Shown here piece by piece: positions 44,834-52,204 of a stretch of 64,000 nucleotides of DNA. The DNA lies in assembly GCF_020873915.1 (NCBI RefSeq), contig NZ_JAHWGP010000037.1, forward strand, positions 1 through 64,000, in the 5' to 3' direction. The translations under genes were made by a program, and so were the position numbers. How positions within the stretch are numbered: position 1 is the stretch's first letter; every line of letters begins with the position of its first letter. The notes beneath the pieces are model-generated. The model saw nothing but the letters and a program-made list of their open reading frames with translations. It was not told the DNA's origin and made no database searches. This DNA comes from Streptomyces sp. DH5 (lineage in GTDB: Bacteria > Actinomycetota > Actinomycetes > Streptomycetales > Streptomycetaceae).

Positions 44834-45658
44834 CTAATGAACTTGATTTTCATATTCTATAGCTGGGAGGGGGTGATCTGGGTAACACACCGGCCAGCCG
44901 CCCTCGGGGTCCCGGCCGACCCGGCCCGCCACGTTCAGCACGTCCGCCAGCAAGCGCGGTGTCACGACCTCCGCCGGCGTCCCGTCGGCCACCACCCGGC
45001 CGTCGCGCAGGGCGACGACGCGTTCCGCGAACCGGGCGGCGTGCGCCAGGTCGTGCAGCACCATCACCACCGTGAGCCCGCGTTCCTCGCGCAGCCGGAC
45101 CACGGTCTGCAGCACGTCGAGCTGGTGGTGCAGGTCCAGGTAGGTGGTCGGCTCGTCGAGCAGGAGGACGCGGGTGTCCTGGGCGAGCGCCATCGCGAGC
45201 CGGACACGCTGCCGCTCACCGCCGGACAGCGCGTCGACGTCACGGTCGGCCCACTCCTCCACCCCGACGTCACGCAGCGCCCGGCGCACGACGGGGTCGT
45301 CGTCACCCTCGCGCAGCATGCCCAGCGGCCCGCGCGCCGCGTACCGTCCCTGACGGACGAGGTGACTCACCGTCATGCCCGGTACGGCCGGGGCGGACTG
45401 GTGCAGCAGCGCCACCCTGCGTGCCGCGGCACGTCTGGAGAGCCGGGCGAGGTCGTCCCCGCCGAGCAGCACACGCCCCTCGCCGGGCCGCAGCAGCCCG
45501 GCGGCCAGCCGCAGCAGGGTCGACTTGCCGCAGCCGTTCAGGCCGATGAGCGCGGTCAGTTCGCCCGGCCGGACGGTCAGGTCGACGCCCCGCAGCACGG
45601 GTCGTCCGGGGTAACCGAAGTGGACCCCCTGGACGTGGATCCCCACGGACTCGGTCAT
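44834..45658 (-). CDS. FecE-type metallophore ABC transporter ATPase
   Basis: A 274-residue ATPase of the FepC/FecE/BtuD group: GLNGCGKSTLLRLAAGLL (Walker A), LSGGERQRVRLAMALAQ (signature), LLLDEPTTYLDLHHQLDVL (Walker B and D-loop, very typical of iron-siderophore importers) and VMVLHDLAHAARF. GAGGA lies 7 bases before the ATG. It energises the two FecCD permeases encoded upstream, from which it is separated by a 228-bp gap filled with octamer repeats. The end of the gene contains the Zur-like box for the RiPP operon. Confidence 0.92.
   Translation of the reverse strand: MTESVGIHVQGVHFGYPGRPVLRGVDLTVRPGELTALIGLNGCGKSTLLRLAAGLLRPGEGRVLLGGDDLARLSRRAAARRVALLHQSAPAVPGMTVSHLVRQGRYAARGPLGMLREGDDDPVVRRALRDVGVEEWADRDVDALSGGERQRVRLAMALAQDTRVLLLDEPTTYLDLHHQLDVLQTVVRLREERGLTVVMVLHDLAHAARFAERVVALRDGRVVADGTPAEVVTPRLLADVLNVAGRVGRDPEGGWPVCYPDHPLPAIEYENQVH
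44838..44852. promoter_or_regulatory. Zur-like box in front of the RiPP precursor
   Basis: On the plus strand TGAACTTGATTTTCA; on the coding strand TGAAAATCAAGTTCA. A 7-1-7 inverted repeat very close to the Streptomyces Zur pattern, 63 bp upstream of the precursor start. It overlaps the last codons of the FecE gene. The AT content (ATATTCTATAGC next to it) fits a promoter. Confidence 0.75.
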
Positions 45659-45692
45659 GCTCTGTCCTCGATTCGACGATGCGGCATTTCAG

Positions 45693-45884
45693 CTGCTCGG
45701 CTGTCCGGCTGCTCGACTGCTCGGCTGCTCGGCTGTCCGGCTGCTCGACTGCTCGGCTGCTCGGCTGTCCGGCTGCTCGGCTGTCCGGCTGCTCGACTGC
45801 TCGGCTGTCCGGCTGCTCGACTGCTCGGCTGCTCGACTGCTCGGCTGCTCGGCTGCTCGGCTGTCCGGCTGCTCGGATGCTCGG
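45693..45884. repeat. Octanucleotide tandem repeat, 24 units
   Basis: Twenty-four contiguous 8-bp units CTG(C/T)(T/C)CG(G/A), mainly CTGCTCGG, CTGTCCGG and CTGCTCGA, the last one starting with A. The block fills the space between the second permease (stop at 45887) and the FecE ATPase (start 45658) and is not part of either protein. It should be prone to slippage, changing spacing by 8 bases at a time. As RNA (CCGAGCAG units) it might affect mRNA processing or binding of a protein. Confidence 0.95.
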
Positions 45885-45886
45885 CG

Positions 45887-46894
45887 TCAGAACGCACGGT
45901 TCGGCGAGCGGCGCACGACGACCAGCAGCAACGCGGCGCCGAGACCGGCGGTGAGCGCCCCGACCGGCAGCGTGAGCCGGTCCGAGTCGAGCACCGCCGC
46001 CAGCAGCCGCGACGACGACTGCGCCGCGGCGTCCGCCCCGCACACCACCACCGCGCCCGTGAGGGCGGCGCCGGGAAGGCTCCTGCGCAGGTCGGCGCCG
46101 AAGACGGCCACGGCCAGGTGCGGCACGAGCAGCCCGACGAAACCCAGCGCCCCCACGGCGGCCACCGCTCCCGCCGTCAGCGCCGCCGCGCACAACAGGG
46201 CCAGGGTCCGGGCCGGGCGGGCGGAGAGGCCGGCGGCGAGGGCGATGTCGTCCCCGCAGCGCAGCAGGGTCAACGGCCCCGCCAGCAGCCAGGCAGCGGT
46301 ACCCCACAGGAGCGCCCACGGCCACAGCAGGTGCCAGTGCTCCCACACCCGGCCCTCCGTGGTGCCCACCAGCCACTGCACCACGCTGCCGAGTTCGCCC
46401 GGCTCCACGAGCAGCACCATGGCGGTGAGCCCGCCGAGCACCGCCGACACCAGCACCCCGTGCACGGCGGTCTGCGCCGGGTCACCGCGCCCGCGCCCGG
46501 CGAGCAGCAACAGCAGCGCCGCTCCGGCACACCCGCCCGCGCACGCGGCGAGGACCACGGCCAGGGGTGAGTCCCACCCGGCGAGGCCCAGGGCGGTCGC
46601 TGTGACGGCGCCGAGCACCGCCCCCGGGGTCACGCCCGTCACCTCCGGCCCGGCCAGGGGGTTGCGCAGGGCGGACTGCAGGACCAGCCCGGCCACGGCC
46701 AGGCAGGCGCCCGCACAGAGGGCCACCAGCAGCCGGGGCAGGCGCAGTTGGAACAGGATGTGGCGTTCCGTCGCGTCGCCGCCACCGCTCAGGACGTCCC
46801 AGGCCACGCCCGGCGACATGCCGCGCCCGGCCACCAGTTCCGCGCCGGCGCAGACCACGGCCAGCGCCGCGAGTGCCGTGAAACGCCGCGTCAT
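45887..46894 (-). CDS. FecCD-type metallophore ABC permease 2
   Basis: A 335-residue membrane protein with about 9-10 helices of the BtuC/FecCD fold. Conserved blocks: LRLPRLLVALCAGACLAVAGLVLQSALRNPLAGPEVTGV region (RLPR and RNPLA motifs) near residues 50-90 and GALGFVGLLVPHLAV near 245, which contacts the ATPase. The ATG overlaps the stop of permease 1. Function: forms with permease 1 the channel for a metal-chelate complex delivered by the binding protein at 48129. Confidence 0.91.
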   Translation of the reverse strand: MTRRFTALAALAVVCAGAELVAGRGMSPGVAWDVLSGGGDATERHILFQLRLPRLLVALCAGACLAVAGLVLQSALRNPLAGPEVTGVTPGAVLGAVTATALGLAGWDSPLAVVLAACAGGCAGAALLLLLAGRGRGDPAQTAVHGVLVSAVLGGLTAMVLLVEPGELGSVVQWLVGTTEGRVWEHWHLLWPWALLWGTAAWLLAGPLTLLRCGDDIALAAGLSARPARTLALLCAAALTAGAVAAVGALGFVGLLVPHLAVAVFGADLRRSLPGAALTGAVVVCGADAAAQSSSRLLAAVLDSDRLTLPVGALTAGLGAALLLVVVRRSPNRAF

Positions 46895-48132
46895 CGTGCG
46901 TCCTCCGTTCCGGTCGTCCGATCGGCGCGCGAGGGTGCGCCACCGGGCCGGCCGCACCCGGGGCCGGCCGCGCGCGCGTGGTCCGGCGACCGGGCCGGAG
47001 GCCCGTCGTCCGCCGCGCCGGTTGCCGTCCTCCGCGGTCCGGGCAGTGGCTCGCCCGCCGTGGCGGGTGCACGCCGGGCGGCCCGGCGTCGGCCGCCGGA
47101 CCGCATCAGCGCGACACCGGCCGGCACCCCCAGCAGGGCCGTCCAGGCACCGGCCGGTGTCTCCACGGGCGCCAGCGCCAGCCTGGCCGGGACGTCGGCC
47201 GCCATCACGACGACCGCGCCCCAGGCCGCGGACCACGGGAGCCAGCGCACCGCCCCCGCTCCCGGAGCGAACCAGCGGCTCAGGTGCGGGGCGAGGAACC
47301 CCACCCATGCGACGGGACCGCACACCGCCGTCACCGGGGCGATCAGCACCACGGCGATGGCCAGCGCGGCCAGCCGGGCGCGGTGGGCCCGCACCCCCAG
47401 CGCCTCCGCGTCCTCGTCGCCCAGCCGCATGACCGCCAGCACCGGCGCGCACAGGACGAGAGCGGGCGCCGCGAGGAGCAGCCACGGCCACAGCCCCGTC
47501 ACGTCGTCCCACGTGCGGGCGGACAGGGAACCGAGCAGGTAGCGGAAGATCAGCTGGAGGTCGAGCTGATCGGCCATGACCATCAGGACGAGCAGTGCGG
47601 CCTGCAGCCCGGCCGCCACCGCGGCGCCGGTCAGCAGCACGGCGGACGGACTGCGGCCGAGCCCCGCGACGAGCAGCGTCAGCCCGCCGCCGAGCGCGGC
47701 GCCGCCGATGGCCAGCAGGGGCTGGACGACGGCGGGCAGCGAGAGGGTCAGCACCAGCGGCGCGGCCACCCCGAGCGCGGCACCGGACGACACGCCCAGC
47801 ATCTCCGGCACCGCCAGGGGATTGCGCAGCGCCTCCTGGAGCACCAGCCCGGCCGCGCCCAGACAGGCTCCGGCGACGAACGCCAGCAGCACGCGGGGCA
47901 CGCGGAGTTCGGTCACGACGATCCCGGCGAGGGTGGTGTCCCCCTCCGTCACCGCGGCGGCCAGCCGGTGCGGAGGGACATAGGGGGTGCCGAGGCTGAG
48001 CGCGCAGACCGCGGAGGCCGCCAGGAGCACGACCACCAGGAGCGGCTGCCACTTCCGCGCACCGCCTGTCGGACGCTGTCCGCCCGCCGCGGCCCGATCG
48101 GCCGCGGCGGGCACCGAGGGGGAGGTCCTCAC
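46891..48132 (-). CDS. FecCD-type metallophore ABC permease 1
   Basis: A 413-residue BtuC/FecCD permease starting at GTG 48132 in a GTGA overlap with the binding-protein gene. The motifs RVPRVLLAFVAGACLGAAGLV, LRNPLAVPEMLGVSSGAALG and PVAWVGFLAPHLSRW are clear. The protein has an unusually long polar C-terminal tail of about 75 residues, rich in Arg/Ala/Pro, after the last helix; this tail is not part of the family. It couples to permease 2 by ATGA. Confidence 0.9.
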   Translation of the reverse strand: MRTSPSVPAAADRAAAGGQRPTGGARKWQPLLVVVLLAASAVCALSLGTPYVPPHRLAAAVTEGDTTLAGIVVTELRVPRVLLAFVAGACLGAAGLVLQEALRNPLAVPEMLGVSSGAALGVAAPLVLTLSLPAVVQPLLAIGGAALGGGLTLLVAGLGRSPSAVLLTGAAVAAGLQAALLVLMVMADQLDLQLIFRYLLGSLSARTWDDVTGLWPWLLLAAPALVLCAPVLAVMRLGDEDAEALGVRAHRARLAALAIAVVLIAPVTAVCGPVAWVGFLAPHLSRWFAPGAGAVRWLPWSAAWGAVVVMAADVPARLALAPVETPAGAWTALLGVPAGVALMRSGGRRRAARRAPATAGEPLPGPRRTATGAADDGPPARSPDHARAAGPGCGRPGGAPSRADRTTGTEDAR

Positions 48133-49106
48133 CGCAGCGCGGCCGTGGCCTCGTCGAGGACGATGCCCAGCGAGCGGGTGCCGCGCCCCTTGGCCCACAC
48201 CTCCGCGTCCACCTCGTGGACGTCACCGTTCCTCACCGCCGGGATCTTGCCCCAGAGGGGGTTCTCGGCCAGTTTCTCCGACAGTTCGCCGTCCGCGTCG
48301 CCGAAGCTCATCGTCTCGACGAACAGCACGTCGACGTCCTGGGCGAGGATCTCCTCGAGGCTGTAACTGCCTTCCACGCCGCGGGACTTCCACGGGTAGT
48401 CGGCGATCTTGGGGAACAGGCTGGCGGTCACGTCGCCTTCCGGCGTCGCGACGCCGAAGTTCTCGTCACTGCCGTAGATGATGAGCGCGGTCTTCTCGCT
48501 CGGCGCCTTCTCGGCTCCGGCGAGCTTCGTCCGGAAGGCCCGCTCCGCCTTCTCCCCCTCGGCGGTGCGGCCGGTGAGCGCGGCGACGTCGCGCAGGTAG
48601 CCCACGCCGTCCTCCCACGTCTCGGGCTGCATGGCCCAGAACGTGGTAGCGCCCTTGAGCGCCGGGGCGAGCTTGCCGTGGGTGTCCCCCAGGCCGATCA
48701 CGAGATCGGGCTTGTGGGAGAGGATCGCCTCCACCTCGGGGGCGATGAATCCGCCGGGGACGACGTCGACCTCCTTGGCCTTCCCCTCCCCCAGGAAGTC
48801 GGGGTGGGCGAGCAACGCGCTGTTGGTGGCCGTGGGCACGATGCCCAGTTCGGTCAGGATGTCGTCGCACAGGGCGAACAGGCAGACGATCCGCTCGGGT
48901 TGCTTCTCCAGGGAGACCTTGACGCCGTTCGTGTCGGTCAACTCCGTCGCGGCCTTGATGGGTTCGACGGTCACCTCCGTCTTGGCCGTGGGCCCGGCCT
49001 TGTCACTCGTGGGCTCCTCGGAGGCCGAGCCGCAGCCGACCAGGACGGAACCCACCGCCGCTGCGGCGATCCAACTGCGGACGAATCTCGACGGTGAGCG
49101 CAGCAT
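48129..49106 (-). CDS. Metallophore-binding lipoprotein (FecB/FhuD type)
   Basis: A 325-residue substrate-binding protein with a lipobox signal (LVGC, lipidated Cys25) and the two-lobe PBP fold: PERIVCLFALCDDILTELGI (about 70-89), PDLVIGLGDTHGKL (about 130), DVDVLFVETMSFGDADG near 265. Family members bind metal-chelate complexes (siderophores, heme, cobalamin). A C-LFAL-C pair follows the first strand and could matter for metal or fold. It is the first gene of a FecBCD operon and starts 47 bp from a Zur-like palindrome that it shares with the divergent propeller gene. Confidence 0.9.
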   Translation of the reverse strand: MLRSPSRFVRSWIAAAAVGSVLVGCGSASEEPTSDKAGPTAKTEVTVEPIKAATELTDTNGVKVSLEKQPERIVCLFALCDDILTELGIVPTATNSALLAHPDFLGEGKAKEVDVVPGGFIAPEVEAILSHKPDLVIGLGDTHGKLAPALKGATTFWAMQPETWEDGVGYLRDVAALTGRTAEGEKAERAFRTKLAGAEKAPSEKTALIIYGSDENFGVATPEGDVTASLFPKIADYPWKSRGVEGSYSLEEILAQDVDVLFVETMSFGDADGELSEKLAENPLWGKIPAVRNGDVHEVDAEVWAKGRGTRSLGIVLDEATAALR

Positions 49107-49153
49107 CGACGCCCTCGCTTCTTCTCAGGTACGGGAACGCCATTGAAGATACA

Positions 49154-49168
49154 TGATAATCGTTTTCA
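49154..49168. promoter_or_regulatory. Zur-like box between the FecB and propeller genes
   Basis: TGATAATCGTTTTCA, a 7-1-7 imperfect palindrome in an AT-rich pocket between divergent starts at 49106 and 49192. It shares TGA/T..A and TTTTCA ends with the box at 44838. A Fur-type iron box cannot be excluded from sequence alone. Confidence 0.75.
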
Positions 49169-49191
49169 CCAACTCGGTTTCCGGAGGTCCC

Positions 49192-50388
49192 ATGCCCGCC
49201 ACACCCGTCCTGCTCGTCTCCGACCACGTTGCCGGATCGGTCCATGTGCTGACCGTGCCGGACGGCGCCGTCGTCGGGCGTCTCACCGGCCGTCATCTTT
49301 CCGAGCACGCCGGGTTCCTGGCGCTGCCGGGAGGGCGGACGGCCTGCGTCGACGACCGTCGCGGAGAACTGCTGGTACTCGATCCCTTCGGCGGGAGACT
49401 CGTGGAACGCGCGATCCCGGTCGCCGTGCCCGCCGAGCACCTCGCCTGCGACCCTTCCGGCCGCCGGCTGGCCGTCACCACCGGCCTCGGCAGGAACGGC
49501 GAGCCGTGGTCGGACCTGCTGACGGTCGTCGACCTGGCCACCGGTGAGGCCGCCCGGGTACGCACGCGCGTCGGCGAACCGGGGGTGACGGTGCTGGGCG
49601 GCGCCGACCCGCTGGTCGTCCTGCGGCACCGGGAGCCCGGGGCGCTGGCCGCCCACCGGTTCGCGGACCTCCTCGCGGCACCGCCCGGCTGCCCGCCGGT
49701 CGCCCCGCACGCGGTCCTGCCGCTGCCGGACGACGGCCACGGGGACGCCCAGGCACCCGACTCGGAGCAGGTGTTCGCCGCCACCGGCGAGGGGGTGCAC
49801 CGGGCCCGGAGGCAGGGCGACGCGCTCGCCGCCGGCGCGGTCGTTCCGTGGGGATCGCCCGCCCGGGGCTGGTACCTCCGGCTCGACACCCGGCGGCCGG
49901 CGCTGTGGACCACGCTACGCGGCGGTGACCCGGACCCGCTGCGCTGGCCGGAGTGGACCAACCAGGCCTGGCGCCACGATCTGGGAACAGGCCGCACGCG
50001 CCTCACGGACCTCGGCCCCGGACTCGTCTTCCGGCTGGCCCTTGCCCGACGCCACACCGCCTTCACCCGTGTCCACCCCGACGGCGACGAGCTGCTCCTC
50101 CTCGACGCCGGCGACGTCGTCCGCCGCCTCCCCCTGCCGGCCATGGACGGTGCTCCGCGCCGCGGCGGCACCCCTTGGGAAGGTGTCCAACGCCGAGCGG
50201 TGGCCGCCTCACCGGGCTCCGACTGGATCGCCGTCAGCCGGGGCGGTCACGGCGAGGTGCACCTCTTCGACGCGGTGACCGGCTGCGAGGCGGCCCGTCC
50301 GCGGCTGGGCACACCGCTGGACCACGGTGGTCACCTGGCCCTGCGGGTCCCGGACGACGGCGCCGACGGGGACCCCGTCGGGCGGTGA
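49192..50388 (+). CDS. Seven-bladed beta-propeller protein (AztD-like/YncE-like)
   Basis: A 398-residue protein of repeated beta-propeller blades: LLVSDHVAGSVHVLTVPDG, TACVDDRRGELLVLDPFGG, LAVTTGLGRNGEPWSDLLTVVDL and DWIAVSRGGHGEVHLFDAVTG are successive blades. CCGGAGG precedes the ATG at 49192. The fold and the position next to a Zur-like site recall AztD, a zinc chaperone of zinc ABC systems, but no signal peptide is evident, so it would act in the cytoplasm unless the start is wrong. His-rich spots (DHVAGSVHV, HLSEH, LDHGGHLAL) could bind metal. Function is inferred from context only. Confidence 0.75.
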   Translation: MPATPVLLVSDHVAGSVHVLTVPDGAVVGRLTGRHLSEHAGFLALPGGRTACVDDRRGELLVLDPFGGRLVERAIPVAVPAEHLACDPSGRRLAVTTGLGRNGEPWSDLLTVVDLATGEAARVRTRVGEPGVTVLGGADPLVVLRHREPGALAAHRFADLLAAPPGCPPVAPHAVLPLPDDGHGDAQAPDSEQVFAATGEGVHRARRQGDALAAGAVVPWGSPARGWYLRLDTRRPALWTTLRGGDPDPLRWPEWTNQAWRHDLGTGRTRLTDLGPGLVFRLALARRHTAFTRVHPDGDELLLLDAGDVVRRLPLPAMDGAPRRGGTPWEGVQRRAVAASPGSDWIAVSRGGHGEVHLFDAVTGCEAARPRLGTPLDHGGHLALRVPDDGADGDPVGR

Positions 50389-50406
50389 CCCGGCCGGGCG
50401 GTCACC
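50384..50406. terminator. Hairpin at the end of the propeller gene
   Basis: GGTGACC (50384-50390) pairs with GGTCACC (50400-50406); the segment is part of a 16-bp tandem repeat (GGTCACCCGGCCGGGC type) continuing to about 50422, so alternative stems are possible. It overlaps the stop codon. Confidence 0.5.
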
Positions 50407-50641
50407 CGGCCGGGCGGTCACCCACGCGTCACGCGACCACGTCACCGAACTCCTCGACCGGGCTCTCCACCACGTCGAGCACCTGTGCCCGGGCCTGCAC
50501 GACACCACGGCCCGCACGGCCGGCCCTGCCGGCGGGCACTGAGTCCGGGATCACCGCGACGTCGTCCGGACCGCCCACCCGCAGCGCGCCGGGCCGATCG
50601 GGCCGGCCCCGGGCGAGCGGTGGGGACGCTGGTCCCAGGCG

Positions 50642-51691
50642 TCACGCGGTCCGTGCGGGGATCGCCGGAAGTATCCGGCCGGCGATGCCGAGGAGGACGC
50701 TGTCGTCCGGGAGGGCTCCGGAGGTGCTCCACACGGTGACGTCGAAGTAGCCGCCCCGGTCCTGCCCGTCGAGGGCCACGGCGAGGTTCCTCGCCCGGGG
50801 GCCTTGCTCGACGGGTCCGCCCGATCCGCCGCTGCCCAGGTCGATCTCGATCCTCATGGTGTGGTCCGTGAAGAGGACCGCGGGCCGGCCGAGAACCGAG
50901 AGCGTCGTGACGTCCGTCTCCTCTCCGAATTCCATCAGCTTCACGTACTGGGCGATCGACAGCTCGTTGTACGTGGCCGAGACGTGCACGGTGTAGGTGT
51001 CGAACTGGACCCGGGCCTCCGGCTGGGCGACCTTCCCGCCGGTCAGGGGAGCGGTGTTGCTGGTGCCGGACGCGGTGGTCGCGGTCTCCGCGGGGGTTCC
51101 GAGGAGCCGGGCCAGGTCGGGCCTGTTGAGCGCTGTGCACAGCTCTTCGCCGGTCACGGCGCGGGAGGTCGCCCGGTAGGCGCTCGGCAGTTCTTCGCCC
51201 TCCCCGCCCGAACACGTGGCGGCCTGCGGCGGGCCGGCGTCCCGGGAGGTCTCGGAGGGCAGTAGCCGGGGGCCCAGCCACAGGGCGGCTCCGATGGCCG
51301 CGAACACCGCCACGGCCGCGACGGCCTGGCCCCAGGCGTTGGGTTCCTTCCGCGGTGCGGCAGGGGCGGGACGCCGCACCGCGGGCGCGGACGCCTGTGG
51401 CTGCGGCTGCGGCTGTGGCTGCGGTTGGGGTTGGGGCCGGGCAGCGGCGCCGGACACCGCCCCGTTCGCGGAGGGCGTCGGGCCCGGGGTCCGGCGGGAG
51501 CGCAGGGCCCGTACCACCGTATGGACACGCACCGCGGTGAACACCAGGAACGCCAGGCCGATGGCGGCCGGCACCCATGCCCTTTCGGTGAAGGCGAGAT
51601 ACATGATGCGTAAGCCGAGCACCGACCCGAGGACGATGAGCAGGGGCTCGCGCACCCAGAAGGGCAGGAGCCGGAGGAGGAAACCGAGCAT
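50642..51691 (-). CDS. Membrane-anchored protein, DUF6215-like
   Basis: A 349-residue protein from ATG 51691 (GGAGGAGGAAA in front). Two to three N-terminal hydrophobic segments (FWVREPLLIVLGSVLGLRIMYLAF, then AAIGLAFLVFTAVRVHTVV), a linker with seven Pro-Gln repeats (about 83-98), one more helix (AVAAVAVFAAIGAALWL, about 120) and an extracytoplasmic domain of about 200 residues with YRATSRAVTGEELCTALNRPDLARLLG. The last part resembles the DUF6215 family of Streptomyces. The Pro-Gln repeat comes from a 6-base DNA repeat. No function known; monocistronic. Confidence 0.75.
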   Translation of the reverse strand: MLGFLLRLLPFWVREPLLIVLGSVLGLRIMYLAFTERAWVPAAIGLAFLVFTAVRVHTVVRALRSRRTPGPTPSANGAVSGAAARPQPQPQPQPQPQPQASAPAVRRPAPAAPRKEPNAWGQAVAAVAVFAAIGAALWLGPRLLPSETSRDAGPPQAATCSGGEGEELPSAYRATSRAVTGEELCTALNRPDLARLLGTPAETATTASGTSNTAPLTGGKVAQPEARVQFDTYTVHVSATYNELSIAQYVKLMEFGEETDVTTLSVLGRPAVLFTDHTMRIEIDLGSGGSGGPVEQGPRARNLAVALDGQDRGGYFDVTVWSTSGALPDDSVLLGIAGRILPAIPARTA

Positions 51692-51832
51692 TCGGCGATC
51701 ACACCAGGACAAGATCACGTTGGCTGTGACGGAAGCCACAGTTCCGGCTCAGGACTCAACCGTGATGTCGGGGTGACGGGAACCGGGCGCCCGGAGGGCC
51801 GGCGAAGCGGCCTGCCCTCCGGGGCCGACGGC

Positions 51833-52075
51833 TCAGCCGCCGCTCTTGCGCCTGAACGACCGCTGCTGCCCGGCAGGGCCGTGTGCCGCACGGACCTTCG
51901 AGGCGTTCGGGTTGGCGGCGGCGTCGGCGGCCTCCGCCTGCGCACCGCGCTTGCGCGCCAGGGCTTCACGGAACTTGCGCTTGAGGTCGTAGTTGCCGTC
52001 GGTGTCCGGCGCCAGAGGGGACGCCTCGGGGGAGACCGGCTCCGAACCTTCCGCGGGTGTGGGCTCTGCGGTCAT
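51833..52075 (-). CDS. DUF5302 domain protein
   Basis: An 80-residue small basic protein: an acidic N-terminal third (MTAEPTPAEGSEPVSPE), the family core YDLKRKFREALARKRGAQAE, and a C-terminus AAHGPAGQQRSFRRKSGG. DUF5302 proteins are widespread in Streptomyces and uncharacterised. GGAGG lies upstream of the ATG. Single gene, downstream of the helicase on the same strand. Confidence 0.85.
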   Translation of the reverse strand: MTAEPTPAEGSEPVSPEASPLAPDTDGNYDLKRKFREALARKRGAQAEAADAAANPNASKVRAAHGPAGQQRSFRRKSGG

Positions 52076-52204
52076 GGTGACCTCCTGGGTTCGGGGGGTG
52101 GGCCGGCACAGCTTGTCATGCCGGGGGCGGTGCGGTGCACCGCCGACATCATGGCGTCTGTCGCGGCGCGGTGCCCGCGATTTCGCGTCGGGACAACACG
52201 CTTG

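Noticed and set aside
44776-44853. Longer precursor starting at 44853
   Set aside because: This start lies within the Zur-like box and has no ribosome site. The ATG at 44775 has a good one, and the extra residues (with Cys and basic residues) do not look like a leader.
45693-45884. Octamer array as CRISPR or as a coding repeat protein
   Set aside because: The units are contiguous with no spacers, so not CRISPR. Open frames through it (Ser-Ser-Arg-Ala-Val-Glu-Gln type) have no start or ribosome site and lie between two real genes.
49154-49168. Reading the box as an iron (Fur/DmdR) box
   Set aside because: Not fully excluded. I favour Zur because the other two similar boxes stand before zinc-free ribosomal proteins and the RiPP precursor; a direct binding test is needed.
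50417-50541. Short plus-strand frame with DHVTELLDRALHHVEHL
   Set aside because: Helix-like composition but no start codon with a ribosome site, and it lies in the repeat-rich end of the propeller gene. Not enough to call a gene.
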